Below, in pieces: positions 25,757 through 34,100 of a stretch of DNA of 64,000 bases. Origin of the DNA: Campylobacter magnus (GTDB taxonomy: Bacteria > Campylobacterota > Campylobacteria > Campylobacterales > Campylobacteraceae); contig NZ_JAQSLK010000003.1 of NCBI RefSeq assembly GCF_028649595.1, positions 62,001 to 126,000 on the forward strand, read 5' to 3'. Positions within the stretch are counted from its first letter, which is position 1. Each line of letters starts with the position of its first letter. The position numbers were made by a program, and so were the translations under genes. The notes beneath the pieces are model-generated. The model had not been told where the DNA came from. It did not search any database and was given only the letters and a program-made list of their open reading frames with translations.

Positions 25757-28345
25757 ATGAACAAAAGCGATAAAATCAAGCAAAAACTAGCTAGAATTCT
25801 AGTATCTGCGCCTAAGTTATCTTTGGCTTTGGCTCTTATTTTATGCGCTTTTTTATGTGCCTTTGTGCCAAAACTAGCAATTGATGCTTCCACCCAAACT
25901 CTGCTTTTAGAAAATGATAAAGACTTAGAGCTCTGGCGTGATATAACAAAAAGATATAAAATCCCAAACACGCTGGTAATTGCCTACACACCAAACTCTG
26001 ATTTACTTAGCAAAAGTAGCATTAGCACGCTTGCTGCGCTTAGCAAAGACCTAGCGCAGATTAAGGGTGTAAAGAGCGTATTTAGCATGCTTGATGCGCC
26101 ACTTTTGCTTAGCTCAGGGCTAAAATTTTCTGATTTATTAGGTACAATCCCTACGCTAAAAGACAGCAACGCTAGCAAAGAAGCGATAAAAGCTGAGTTT
26201 TTAAGCTCACCTTTTTATAAAAACTCGCTTGTAAGTAGCGATTTTAAAACCACAGCACTTTTGCTAACCTTAGAGCCAAATCCTGGGTATAACGAGTTTA
26301 TCTCTAGTATAACTGCGCTAGAAAACACGCTAAAAACCGCTGAAAACAACGCCACAGTAAAAACTCTGCTAAAAGAGCAAAGAGCTGCTTTTAAAGCCTA
26401 CAGAGATGAGCTAAGAGTAGCAGAACACGAGCAAATCACACAAATTCGCCAAGTAATCGCTAAATATAATCAAAATTCACAATCTAGAATTCCCCACCAA
26501 GATGAATTCTCAAATTCACAAAACGGAATTCCGTACCAAGATGAATTCCCAAGCTCACAGCTATTTTTAGGCGGTATAAATATGATAGCTGATGATATGA
26601 TAGCCTTTGTTAAAAGTGATCTTGCTACTTATGGGCTAGCTACTTTGCTTTTGTGTTCGCTTTGCCTTTTTGTTTATTATTTACAGCTTCGCTATGTTTT
26701 TTTAGCTATTTTTATTTGCTTAGTGTGTGTTGGCGCAGCTAGCGGGCTTTTTGGCTTGCTTGGCTTTGAGATTACGGTGATTTCTAGCAACTACATCGCC
26801 TTACAGCTTATTATCACGCTCTCGGTTGTGATCCACCTTATAAACTCATATAGGGAATTCTTGCGTAAAAAAAGCTCTTTTAGCCAAAAAGCTATCGTTT
26901 ATTTAGCCTTAAAAGAGCGTATGAGTCCTTGCTTTTTTGCGATTTTTACTACGATTATTGGCTTTATTTCGCTAGTTTTTAGTGATATTCGTCCTATTAT
27001 CAGCCTTGGGGTGATGATGAGTGCTTCTATTACGCTTTCGCTTATCTTTAGCTTTTGGCTTTTTGGCTCTATTATGAGTTTACTTAGCAAAAAGAGCGTA
27101 AATACAGCCTTTGAGCGGTATTTTTCTCTTACAACATTGTGCGCAAAAATCGCTTTAAATCTTAGAGCTCGCAAGGTGGTTTTTGCTATCAGCGCACTTG
27201 GGCTTTGCGTAGGGCTTTGGGGCATAAGCAAGCTTAGCGTAGAAAACAGCTTCATAGGGTATTTTAAAGAAAACACTGATATTTATAAAGGCATGGAGCT
27301 AATAGACAATAAGCTTGGTGGCACCGTGCCGCTTGATATAATAATCAGCTTTAAAAAAGATAAAAAAGAGCCTAGGAATTCTAGTTTAGACGATGAGTTT
27401 GCTGATGAGTTTGCTAGTAGTGATGCTGCTCAGTATTGGTTTAATGAACGGCGCATGAGCGTGCTAAAAAGTGTTAATGAATATCTAAAAAACAAAGAGT
27501 TCATAGGCTCAGTTAGCTCGCTGGCTGATTTGTTAGAGGTTGGCAAAGAGCTAAATGAGGGCAGAGAGCTTGATGCGCTTGCGCTTGCGCTTATTTATTC
27601 TAGTCTTAGTGGAGAGCGCAGAGAGCTTATTTTGACGCCTTTTGTAAGTATTGAAAATGACGAGCTGCATTTTAGCGTGCGAACCCTTGATAGCGACCCG
27701 CGCCTAAAAAGAGCAGAGTTTTTAAGTACTTTACAAAATGAACTAAATGAGCTTGTAGGTGAGAACGCCCAGGTAAAAATCTCAGGGGCAATGAAGCTTT
27801 ATACAAATATGCTAGACTCACTTTTTAGCTCTCAAATAAATAGCCTTGGCTTTGTTTTGTTAGCATTTTTTGCGACATTTTGGCTGATTTTTGCCTCGCT
27901 TAGACTAGCGATAATTGCGATTTGTATAAATATCTTGCCACTTATTTGCGTGCTTGGAGCTATGGGCTTAGCTGGGCTTAGCCTAGATATCATGAGCATA
28001 ACCATAGGCTCAATCAGCCTTGGCATAGGCGTAGATAGCGCAATCCACTATATCTACCGCTACAAGCGAGAACTAGCGCATTTTAAAGATAGCAAAAAAG
28101 CAATCATCGCAAGCCACGCTAGCATAGGATATGCGCTGTACTATACTAGCTTTGCTGTATTTATAGGCTTTGGGGTTATGATTAGTAGCAACTTTTGGCC
28201 TACTATTTATTTTGGAGCTCTCACAGATTTAGTTATGTTTTTTATGCTAGCATCATCTTTGATTTTGCTGCCTTCACTTTTGCTTAGCCAAAGTGCCGCT
28301 CTAGCCAACGAACAAAACAAAGCAAAGACCATAAATGCTGTTTAA
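25757..28345 (+). CDS. RND/MMPL-family lipid exporter
   Basis: 862 aa with the double six-helix layout of MMPL exporters: TM1 near 17-37, a large periplasmic loop, helices near 290-430, a second loop and helices near 700-850. It probably moves lipids with MlaA/MlaC; the gene follows mlaC by 3 bp. Residues about 240-265 are two copies of a 13-aa unit (NSQSRIPHQDEFS and NSQNGIPYQDEFP) created by repeat DNA in the loop. Its 3' end overlaps the convergent asparagine-synthase-like gene by 62 bp. Confidence 0.85.
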   Translation: MNKSDKIKQKLARILVSAPKLSLALALILCAFLCAFVPKLAIDASTQTLLLENDKDLELWRDITKRYKIPNTLVIAYTPNSDLLSKSSISTLAALSKDLAQIKGVKSVFSMLDAPLLLSSGLKFSDLLGTIPTLKDSNASKEAIKAEFLSSPFYKNSLVSSDFKTTALLLTLEPNPGYNEFISSITALENTLKTAENNATVKTLLKEQRAAFKAYRDELRVAEHEQITQIRQVIAKYNQNSQSRIPHQDEFSNSQNGIPYQDEFPSSQLFLGGINMIADDMIAFVKSDLATYGLATLLLCSLCLFVYYLQLRYVFLAIFICLVCVGAASGLFGLLGFEITVISSNYIALQLIITLSVVIHLINSYREFLRKKSSFSQKAIVYLALKERMSPCFFAIFTTIIGFISLVFSDIRPIISLGVMMSASITLSLIFSFWLFGSIMSLLSKKSVNTAFERYFSLTTLCAKIALNLRARKVVFAISALGLCVGLWGISKLSVENSFIGYFKENTDIYKGMELIDNKLGGTVPLDIIISFKKDKKEPRNSSLDDEFADEFASSDAAQYWFNERRMSVLKSVNEYLKNKEFIGSVSSLADLLEVGKELNEGRELDALALALIYSSLSGERRELILTPFVSIENDELHFSVRTLDSDPRLKRAEFLSTLQNELNELVGENAQVKISGAMKLYTNMLDSLFSSQINSLGFVLLAFFATFWLIFASLRLAIIAICINILPLICVLGAMGLAGLSLDIMSITIGSISLGIGVDSAIHYIYRYKRELAHFKDSKKAIIASHASIGYALYYTSFAVFIGFGVMISSNFWPTIYFGALTDLVMFFMLASSLILLPSLLLSQSAALANEQNKAKTINAV
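26474..26551 (+). repeat. 39-bp tandem duplication in the RND gene
   Basis: Two 39-bp units starting at 26474 and 26513, each carrying GAATTC-type sites; divergent at several bases, so not recent. Frame is kept. Confidence 0.9.
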
Positions 28346-29831
28346 AGCGTCCACGCCTAGCCTTGCGCTCTAGCTCACGTACAAAAACTTTGCTAAAAAG
28401 CGCAAAGCCTAAAATTTTATTTGCCTTTAAAATCTCGCTACTAGCATCCATTTCTTTTAGCACCCACTCTAAAAACGGCGTGCTAAGCCCTTTTTTCTTT
28501 CTATAAATTATCTCATCGCTTAAAAGCCCTTGTTCTTTTGCTATGCTTTTTAAAAGCTCTTTTGGCTTATAATTAGGGCTTGGATTTTCAAGGCTTAAAG
28601 CAAGTTTTGCTAGCGCAAAAAAGGGCGTTTTAATCTCCACTAAATCGCTCATAGCACCAAGCTTTCTAGCTACTATGCCCTCGCTTGCAATGCGAAAATC
28701 CGTGTATCGCATTTGGCGTAGTTCTTTGTAATTATTTTGATATGCTAAAATCGGCTCATCAATGCTAAAATCCTTACAATCAGCAAAAAGCAGTTCTTTT
28801 TGATAGCGAGTAAAAACCTCACAAAATCCGCCATAAATAGGCAAACCTAAAGCCTTTCTGCGCAGGTACTCGCTGTCTTTTGAGATAAGTGGGTAGCGAG
28901 CTTGGGGCAGGTCGTAGCGGTAAAACTCAAGCACTCTAAAATAAAGATCATAGCCCAAAAAGCACTCATCTGCCCCCTCAGCTGAAAATGCTACGCTGTG
29001 TCCGTGGCTAGCGATTTTTTCGCACAAAAAGCGCAAGGCAATACTAGCACTATCAGCTAGGGGTTCGGCATTAAAATCACTAGCATAAAAAGTATCCAAA
29101 AAGTCCTTTTTAGCTAAATTCACACTATGAAGCTTGCAGCCTATAAAATCAGCCGCAGTCCTAGCAAACTCACTCTCATCATAGTGCGGAGCGTCTAAAA
29201 AAGCTAGGTTAAAAGCCTGAACTTTTTGCTTGCTTTGCCTAGCAAAAAGTGCTGTTAGCAAGGATGAATCAAGCCCGCCAGAGAGCAAGGCGCAAGGATT
29301 TTGGCTGTGATAAAGGCTGATTTGTTTTTCTAGGGTAGTAAGAATTCTAGATTTTAGGAATTCTAGATTTTTCTCATCACAATCTAGAATTCCCACGCCT
29401 TTTAAGCTATCAAAAACGCCTTTTTTTAGCTTGCCGTTTTTGTAGCGCAAATACTCCCCAGCCCTAAGTTCAAAAACTGATTTAAAAAAGCTTTTTTTTG
29501 CAGACATAAAGCTTAAATACTCACTCAAAGCGCTTAAATCAAGCTCTTTTTTAATGCCTTTTAAAAGCTCGTTTTTGCTCTTAGAAATCTTAAAATCTTT
29601 ACCATCAAAAAAATAATAAATACCTTTATGGCAAAAAAGCGCTCTTGCAGCGAAATACTCGCCAGTTTTTGCATTATGAGCTATGAAGGTTTTTTGTAGA
29701 TTTGCTAGATTTTTTGCTATGCTTTTTTCACTCAAGAATTCTAGATTTTCTAGGAATTCTAGAATTTCTACGCTAGGGAATTTTGGAATTCCGCTAGGGA
29801 ATTCTAGATTAGTTATGATTTGCCAAGGCAT
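28284..29831 (-). CDS. Asparagine-synthase-like protein with repeat-derived N-terminus
   Basis: 515 aa. The ATP-pyrophosphatase domain is clear, with SGGLDSS at 184-190 and EGADECFLGYDLYF further on. The N-terminal glutaminase domain lacks the Cys2 nucleophile (it starts MPWQ), so glutamine cannot be the direct nitrogen donor in the usual way. Residues 8-36 (NLEFPSGIPKFPSVEILEFL and on) and 147-164 are read from palindrome copies at 29733-29812 and 29340-29396. The gene overlaps the RND stop by 62 bp, and its start overlaps the stop side of the copper chaperone gene by 1 bp. The acceptor is unknown; amidation of a surface glycan is possible. Confidence 0.75.
   Translation of the reverse strand: MPWQIITNLEFPSGIPKFPSVEILEFLENLEFLSEKSIAKNLANLQKTFIAHNAKTGEYFAARALFCHKGIYYFFDGKDFKISKSKNELLKGIKKELDLSALSEYLSFMSAKKSFFKSVFELRAGEYLRYKNGKLKKGVFDSLKGVGILDCDEKNLEFLKSRILTTLEKQISLYHSQNPCALLSGGLDSSLLTALFARQSKQKVQAFNLAFLDAPHYDESEFARTAADFIGCKLHSVNLAKKDFLDTFYASDFNAEPLADSASIALRFLCEKIASHGHSVAFSAEGADECFLGYDLYFRVLEFYRYDLPQARYPLISKDSEYLRRKALGLPIYGGFCEVFTRYQKELLFADCKDFSIDEPILAYQNNYKELRQMRYTDFRIASEGIVARKLGAMSDLVEIKTPFFALAKLALSLENPSPNYKPKELLKSIAKEQGLLSDEIIYRKKKGLSTPFLEWVLKEMDASSEILKANKILGFALFSKVFVRELERKARRGRFKQHLWSLLCFVRWLERHFG
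29340..29396. repeat. Palindrome copies inside the asparagine-synthase-like gene
   Basis: Three half or full copies in frame, coding for segments around GILDC and NLEFLKSRIL. Confidence 0.88.
29733..29812. repeat. Palindrome copies forming the N-terminus of the asparagine-synthase-like gene
   Basis: About five consecutive GAATTC-bearing units with CTAGG spacers, all translated. Confidence 0.9.
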
Positions 29832-30268
29832 TAGTGCTGCATTTTATGCATAGTGCTTGCTAGGTCTTTTACAGGCACTTTGATGCTTTTTTTATCACCA
29901 TCGCTAAAGCTTAGCTCCAAGCTTATTTCATCGCCTGCTTTTAGCTCTTTTTTTAGCCCAATTAGCATTACATGATCGCCACCACTTTTTAGCTCCAAGC
30001 TTGATTTTGCAGGCACTACAAGCTTTTCTATTTTCATCATTTTCAACATTTGATTTTCTTTTATGTGAGTGTGAAGCTCATTTTTTTCGGCTATATCGCT
30101 ATTTGCGCTAGTTATTGCGATATCTTTGTCGCTATTATTTTTTATCACAAAAAAAGCAGCCGAGTTAGGCACATTTGGTATGCTTGCCCTTGCGTAAGCT
30201 CCATCTATTTCAACATCTGCGCCAAAGACAGCAGCAATGCTAGCTATACTTAAAACAAACTTTTTCAT
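29831..30268 (-). CDS. PCu(A)C-type periplasmic copper chaperone
   Basis: 145 aa with signal peptide 1-16. The copper site H-x10-M-x21-H-x-M is seen as HIKENQMLKMM followed by GGDHVML. PCu(A)C proteins deliver copper to the CuA or CuB site of oxidases; the cbb3 oxidase of this window is a natural client. A good AGGAG site precedes the start. A His- and Met-rich tail (STMHKMQH) may also bind copper. Confidence 0.9.
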   Translation of the reverse strand: MKKFVLSIASIAAVFGADVEIDGAYARASIPNVPNSAAFFVIKNNSDKDIAITSANSDIAEKNELHTHIKENQMLKMMKIEKLVVPAKSSLELKSGGDHVMLIGLKKELKAGDEISLELSFSDGDKKSIKVPVKDLASTMHKMQH

Positions 30269-30354
30269 CTTTTCTCCTTGATTTTTTTAAAAAAAGTTTG
30301 AAATTCTAGCTAAAAACTTATAAAAAAGTAGTAAATTTTTTGAAAAACTTAGCT

Positions 30355-30360
30355 ATAATT
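30355..30360 (+). promoter_or_regulatory. -10 box before the csd6/pgp2 gene
   Basis: TATAAT (in TAGCTATAATTGCG) lies 34 bases before the ATG at 30395. Confidence 0.55.
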
Positions 30361-30394
30361 GCGCCTTAAAAATTCAAAAAAATAGGTAAAAACA

Positions 30395-31363
30395 ATGAAA
30401 AAACTACTTCTTGCGTTAGTATTTTTATCTAGCGTTTTGGGCGCAAAGAGCTTGGAACAAATTTATCTTGATAATGGCTTAGAAGCTGTGCGTGATGCTA
30501 TAGAAAATAACTTGCAAAGCAAAAAGCACTGGCAAGAAATACTAAAAGGCAAAGAGCTAAAATACGGCTACTATCCAGCACCTACTTTTATCACAGTAGT
30601 GGATAAAACTAGCAAAAAGCTAGAACTACTACACTACGAAAACGACAAGTTAGAAAGTCGCTTTTCTAAAAAAAACATAATCACAGGTCTAATGGGTGAT
30701 AAGCTAAAAGAAGGCGATCTAAAAACCCCAGTTGGTGCTTATCACATCACAAGACACTTTAAGCCAAGCGATCAGTATTATGGTCCAGCTGCTTTTTCTC
30801 TAAGCTATCCTGATTTATACGATAGCCTTAGAAAGCGTGATGGCGGCGGCATTTGGATACATGGACTTCCTTTTGATGGAGATCGCATAGATGCTGAAAA
30901 AACTCGTGGTTGCGTGGCATTTGACAATGACGAGCTGGTAAAATACGAGAATATCGTAGGCGATAAAGGCGGCGTGGTGCTAATCAATGAAGAAGGCATA
31001 AAAGAAGCTACAAACGAGCAGATTGCAGCTATTTTTGCCGAGCTTTTTGCGTGGAAGCATGCGTGGAGTGTAAGTGATATAAAAAAATACCTAGCTTTTT
31101 ATGATAAGGACTTTATTCGCTTTGATGGGCAAAGATACAAAGCCTTTGCCGAGATGAAAACTAGCATTTTTAACAAAAAAGAAAGCAAATTTATAAACTT
31201 TTCTAAGTTTCGCATTATCCCTTATCCATCAGTAGAAAAAGGCTCATTTTTCAAAGTGATTTTTCATGAAAAATACCTTACTAGCTCTTATAAGTTTGAG
31301 GGCGAAAAAACCCTATTTGTCCGCCTTGATGGCGATAAAATGAAAATCTTAGTAGAGCAATAA
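30395..31363 (+). CDS. pgp2: Csd6/Pgp2-type peptidoglycan L,D-carboxypeptidase
   Basis: 322 aa with signal peptide 1-16. The YkuD catalytic block has His156 (WIHGLPF) and Cys173 (TRGCVAF), and a C-terminal NTF2-like domain begins near 200. Helicobacter Csd6 and C. jejuni Pgp2 trim tetrapeptides to tripeptides and are needed for helical cell shape. Length and domain order match these. alr begins right after the stop. Confidence 0.87.
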   Translation: MKKLLLALVFLSSVLGAKSLEQIYLDNGLEAVRDAIENNLQSKKHWQEILKGKELKYGYYPAPTFITVVDKTSKKLELLHYENDKLESRFSKKNIITGLMGDKLKEGDLKTPVGAYHITRHFKPSDQYYGPAAFSLSYPDLYDSLRKRDGGGIWIHGLPFDGDRIDAEKTRGCVAFDNDELVKYENIVGDKGGVVLINEEGIKEATNEQIAAIFAELFAWKHAWSVSDIKKYLAFYDKDFIRFDGQRYKAFAEMKTSIFNKKESKFINFSKFRIIPYPSVEKGSFFKVIFHEKYLTSSYKFEGEKTLFVRLDGDKMKILVEQ

Positions 31364-32392
31364 ATGGCACAAATAAAGCTTAGCAAAAGCGCGTATTTTC
31401 ATAATTTAGAGCAAATCTGTGCTAAGGTTGGCGATAAAGCCCGTGTCTTTGCCGTGCTAAAAGACAATGCTTATGGCCACGGACTAACTCAAATCGCTGC
31501 TCTTGCTAGTGAGTTTGGGCTAAAAACTGCTGTGGTGCGAGATGAGAGCGAGGCTAGAAGCATTGAGAGCTTTTTTGAGCGTATTATTATCCTCTCTCAC
31601 AGGGCAAATGGAGCTGAGAGCACAAATGCTAAGTTTATTTATGCTATAAATGATTTTAGCAATTTAGAGCATATAAAAAGTGGCTCAAAAGTCCAGATTA
31701 CTCTTGATACTCTCATGCATCGCCACGGACTAAAAAAGCACGAGCTAAAAGAGGCTTTTGGGCTCTCTAAAAAGCGTAAAATAAATATTTGCGGTGCTTA
31801 TACGCATTTTTGTGGGGCTGATGAGCTAAGCGCTAGCTTTGCTATACAAAATGAGATGTTTTTGGAGCTTAAAGCATATTTTAAAGAGCTTTGCGTAGAG
31901 TTTGGTGTGAAAAATCCTATCTTTCATCTACACAACTCAGCTGCCGTTGAGCGTGATAAAAACCTAGCAAACCGTGATGAGTGTGTGCGTGTAGGCATTG
32001 CGCAGTATGGATATGCTCAGTTTGATGAGAGTTTAGCTCTAAAGCCAGTGCTTAGTCTTTGGGCTAGCAAACTTAGCGAGCGCAGGCTAGAGCGTGGCGA
32101 GTGCGTGGGCTATGGTGGGGTATTTTGCGCAAAAGAGCCTATGGATATCGCTACTTACGACCTAGGATATGGCGATGGGCTTTTGCGCTATAATGGCAAG
32201 GGCGAGTTTGTCTTTAACGCCAAAGACAAAATGCTAGGACGCATGTCAATGGATAGCTTTTCTAGCGACAGCCTTAGCGATGAGCTTTGTGTAATAAATG
32301 ATGCAAATATCTGGGCAAAGTACTTTGATACTATAAACTATGATATTTTAGTCAAGCTTAGCCCTAGCTTAGAGCGAGTGGTGGTAGAGTAA
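31364..32392 (+). CDS. alr: Alanine racemase
   Basis: 342-aa PLP enzyme making D-alanine for peptidoglycan. Lys33 (VLKDNAYGHG) binds PLP; the second catalytic tyrosine lies in the GYGGVF segment. The start ATG follows the pgp2 stop directly (TAAATG), and its stop overlaps the ribA start by one base. Placed logically with a peptidoglycan enzyme. Confidence 0.94.
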   Translation: MAQIKLSKSAYFHNLEQICAKVGDKARVFAVLKDNAYGHGLTQIAALASEFGLKTAVVRDESEARSIESFFERIIILSHRANGAESTNAKFIYAINDFSNLEHIKSGSKVQITLDTLMHRHGLKKHELKEAFGLSKKRKINICGAYTHFCGADELSASFAIQNEMFLELKAYFKELCVEFGVKNPIFHLHNSAAVERDKNLANRDECVRVGIAQYGYAQFDESLALKPVLSLWASKLSERRLERGECVGYGGVFCAKEPMDIATYDLGYGDGLLRYNGKGEFVFNAKDKMLGRMSMDSFSSDSLSDELCVINDANIWAKYFDTINYDILVKLSPSLERVVVE

Positions 32393-32967
32393 TGAAAAGC
32401 TCAAAAGTAGCAAATCTACCTAGTAAATTTGGGCTTTTTAAAATAAAGGTCTATAAAAGTGGGCAAAAAGAGCATTGCGTCGTGTTTCGCAATGACCTTG
32501 ATGAGCTTATTAGCAAGGGCGAGGCTATAAATGTGCGAATTCACTCAGAGTGCCTAACTGGCGATGCTTTTGGGTCTATGAAGTGCGATTGTGGCGAGCA
32601 GCTAGCAAGTGCTTTGTCTTACATAAACGAACATGGCGGAGCGCTAATCTACCTGCGCCAAGAAGGGCGAAATATAGGTTTACTTAACAAAATAAACGCC
32701 TATAATCTCCAAGATAGTGGGCTAAATACCATTGAGGCAAATCACCAACTAGGCTTTGAGGCTGATGAGCGCACATACGAAGCGGCTGAGTTTATACTAG
32801 CAGATTTGGGAATTTTAAAGATAAATTTGCTTACAAATAATCCAGCAAAAATCTCAGCTTTAAAATCAGTTCAAATAGAGTCTAGAATTCCTATAAAAAT
32901 GCCAGAAAATCCGTATGATAAAGAGTATTTGCGTATCAAAAAAGAACAAATGGGGCATTTGCTTTGA
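32392..32967 (+). CDS. ribA: GTP cyclohydrolase II
   Basis: 191 aa, first step of riboflavin synthesis. Zinc ligands Cys54, Cys65 and Cys67 (SECLTGDAFGSMKCDC) are present, as is the LRQEGRNIGL block. It is a single-domain RibA, not fused to RibB. A palindrome is read as ESRIPIK near the C-terminus. Confidence 0.95.
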   Translation: MKSSKVANLPSKFGLFKIKVYKSGQKEHCVVFRNDLDELISKGEAINVRIHSECLTGDAFGSMKCDCGEQLASALSYINEHGGALIYLRQEGRNIGLLNKINAYNLQDSGLNTIEANHQLGFEADERTYEAAEFILADLGILKINLLTNNPAKISALKSVQIESRIPIKMPENPYDKEYLRIKKEQMGHLL

Positions 32968-33506
32968 TGGATTTTGATGAGAGACTTAGGGCTTATGAGG
33001 ATATTTTTATTAAATTTAATAAAATCCACAGCCTAAGCACCTACAAAAACCTTGATGAGGTGGCAAAAGATAGCCTAGGAATTCTAGAATTCTCTAACTT
33101 TTCTAGCGCAAAGGTGGTTATTGATATAGGCTCTGGGGCTGGGTTTCCAGCTGTTTTTTTAGCTATGAAAATGAGTGAGTGTACTTTTCATCTTTTTGAG
33201 CCAAATGCTAAAAAATCGAGCTTTTTAAGCTACGCAAAGGCGCATTTAGGACTAGAAAATATCGTAGTTCATAGCAAAAAAATAGAAGATGAAGAGCCTT
33301 TTAGAGCCGATATTATCACATCAAGGGCAGCTTTTAAGGTGGCTGATTTACTCTCCCTCTCAAAGGGTTTTTATGATGAAAATACACTCTTTGCGTTATT
33401 TAAAGGCTCTAGCATTGAAGCTGAACTATCAGGGCTAAAAGCACAAATCAGCATAAAAAAAGCTAAAGAGCGAAATTATGTATTTATAAAAGGTGTAAAA
33501 TGCTAG
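32967..33506 (+). CDS. rsmG: 16S rRNA (guanine527-N7)-methyltransferase
   Basis: 179 aa. Start taken at the ATG overlapping the ribA stop (TGATG); the TTG one codon earlier is less likely. SAM-binding motif VIDIGSGAGFPAVF and the RAAFKVADLL segment mark RsmG. A whole palindrome is read as LGILEFSN (about 33076-33097). Overlaps the next gene by 7 bp. Confidence 0.93.
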   Translation: MDFDERLRAYEDIFIKFNKIHSLSTYKNLDEVAKDSLGILEFSNFSSAKVVIDIGSGAGFPAVFLAMKMSECTFHLFEPNAKKSSFLSYAKAHLGLENIVVHSKKIEDEEPFRADIITSRAAFKVADLLSLSKGFYDENTLFALFKGSSIEAELSGLKAQISIKKAKERNYVFIKGVKC

Positions 33507-33697
33507 GAAAAATCTTAATTTTTGCCTTAATTGCTGCGGTGATTTATTTCATGCTAAAATCAAAGCTATCAGGCAAAAAAAGCAAAGAAAATGATGAAAT
33601 AGAAGCTTTGAGTGAGTGTAAAAAGTGCGGGACTTTTGTAAGCAGCGATGAGCTAAAAGGCGGACTTTGCCAAGAGTGCCAGCAGATAAAAGGCTAA
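33500..33697 (+). CDS. PP0621-family small zinc-ribbon membrane protein
   Basis: 65 aa with one helix (4-20) and a C-terminal four-cysteine ribbon (Cys40, Cys43, Cys57, Cys60). This is the PP0621-type layout; function unknown. Confidence 0.78.
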   Translation: MLGKILIFALIAAVIYFMLKSKLSGKKSKENDEIEALSECKKCGTFVSSDELKGGLCQECQQIKG

Positions 33698-33700
33698 AAA

Positions 33701-34012
33701 ATGATACTTTTTTCTCATCCATTAGTTAGTAGCAAAACGCCAAAAATCAGCGATTTTAGCGCCTCTAACAGCAGCCAAAATGACGAGTTTGTGCTAGTAA
33801 AAAACAAACTACAGGCCGTAATCTCAAACGCAAGGGGCGTAAAGTTCGTAGTTTGTAATAATCTTAGCCTAGCAAAAGAGCTTCAAAGCGTAGCTGATGA
33901 TTATCTTTTTGATAGCAAAATTGCGCTCATCGTAGAAAGCGATGAAGAGCTAAGCTTGGCAATTGATGCTAGGATAGATGCTGTGATTTGTAAGAATTTT
34001 AGAATTCCCTAG
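33701..34012 (+). CDS. Hypothetical protein ending in a repeat-derived tail
   Basis: 103 aa, no signal peptide or helix. Alternating hydrophobic segments (KFVVCNNLSLAKELQ, KIALIVESDEELSLAI) suggest a small alpha/beta fold. The last residues NFRIP and the TAG stop come from a degenerate palindrome copy. It lies 3 bp behind the PP0621 gene, so it is probably real and co-transcribed. I do not recognise a family. Confidence 0.6.
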   Translation: MILFSHPLVSSKTPKISDFSASNSSQNDEFVLVKNKLQAVISNARGVKFVVCNNLSLAKELQSVADDYLFDSKIALIVESDEELSLAIDARIDAVICKNFRIP

Positions 34013-34068
34013 ATAATGTTTGTTAGAGAATTCTAGCCTGAATTCATCTTTTTTATTAGCCTTTGTGC

Positions 34069-34074
34069 TATAAT
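34069..34074 (+). promoter_or_regulatory. -10 box of the M23 peptidase gene
   Basis: TGTGCTATAAT, an extended -10, 26 bases before the ATG at 34101. Confidence 0.55.
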
Positions 34075-34100
34075 CAAAAAATTTTTTAAAAGTAGGAAAT

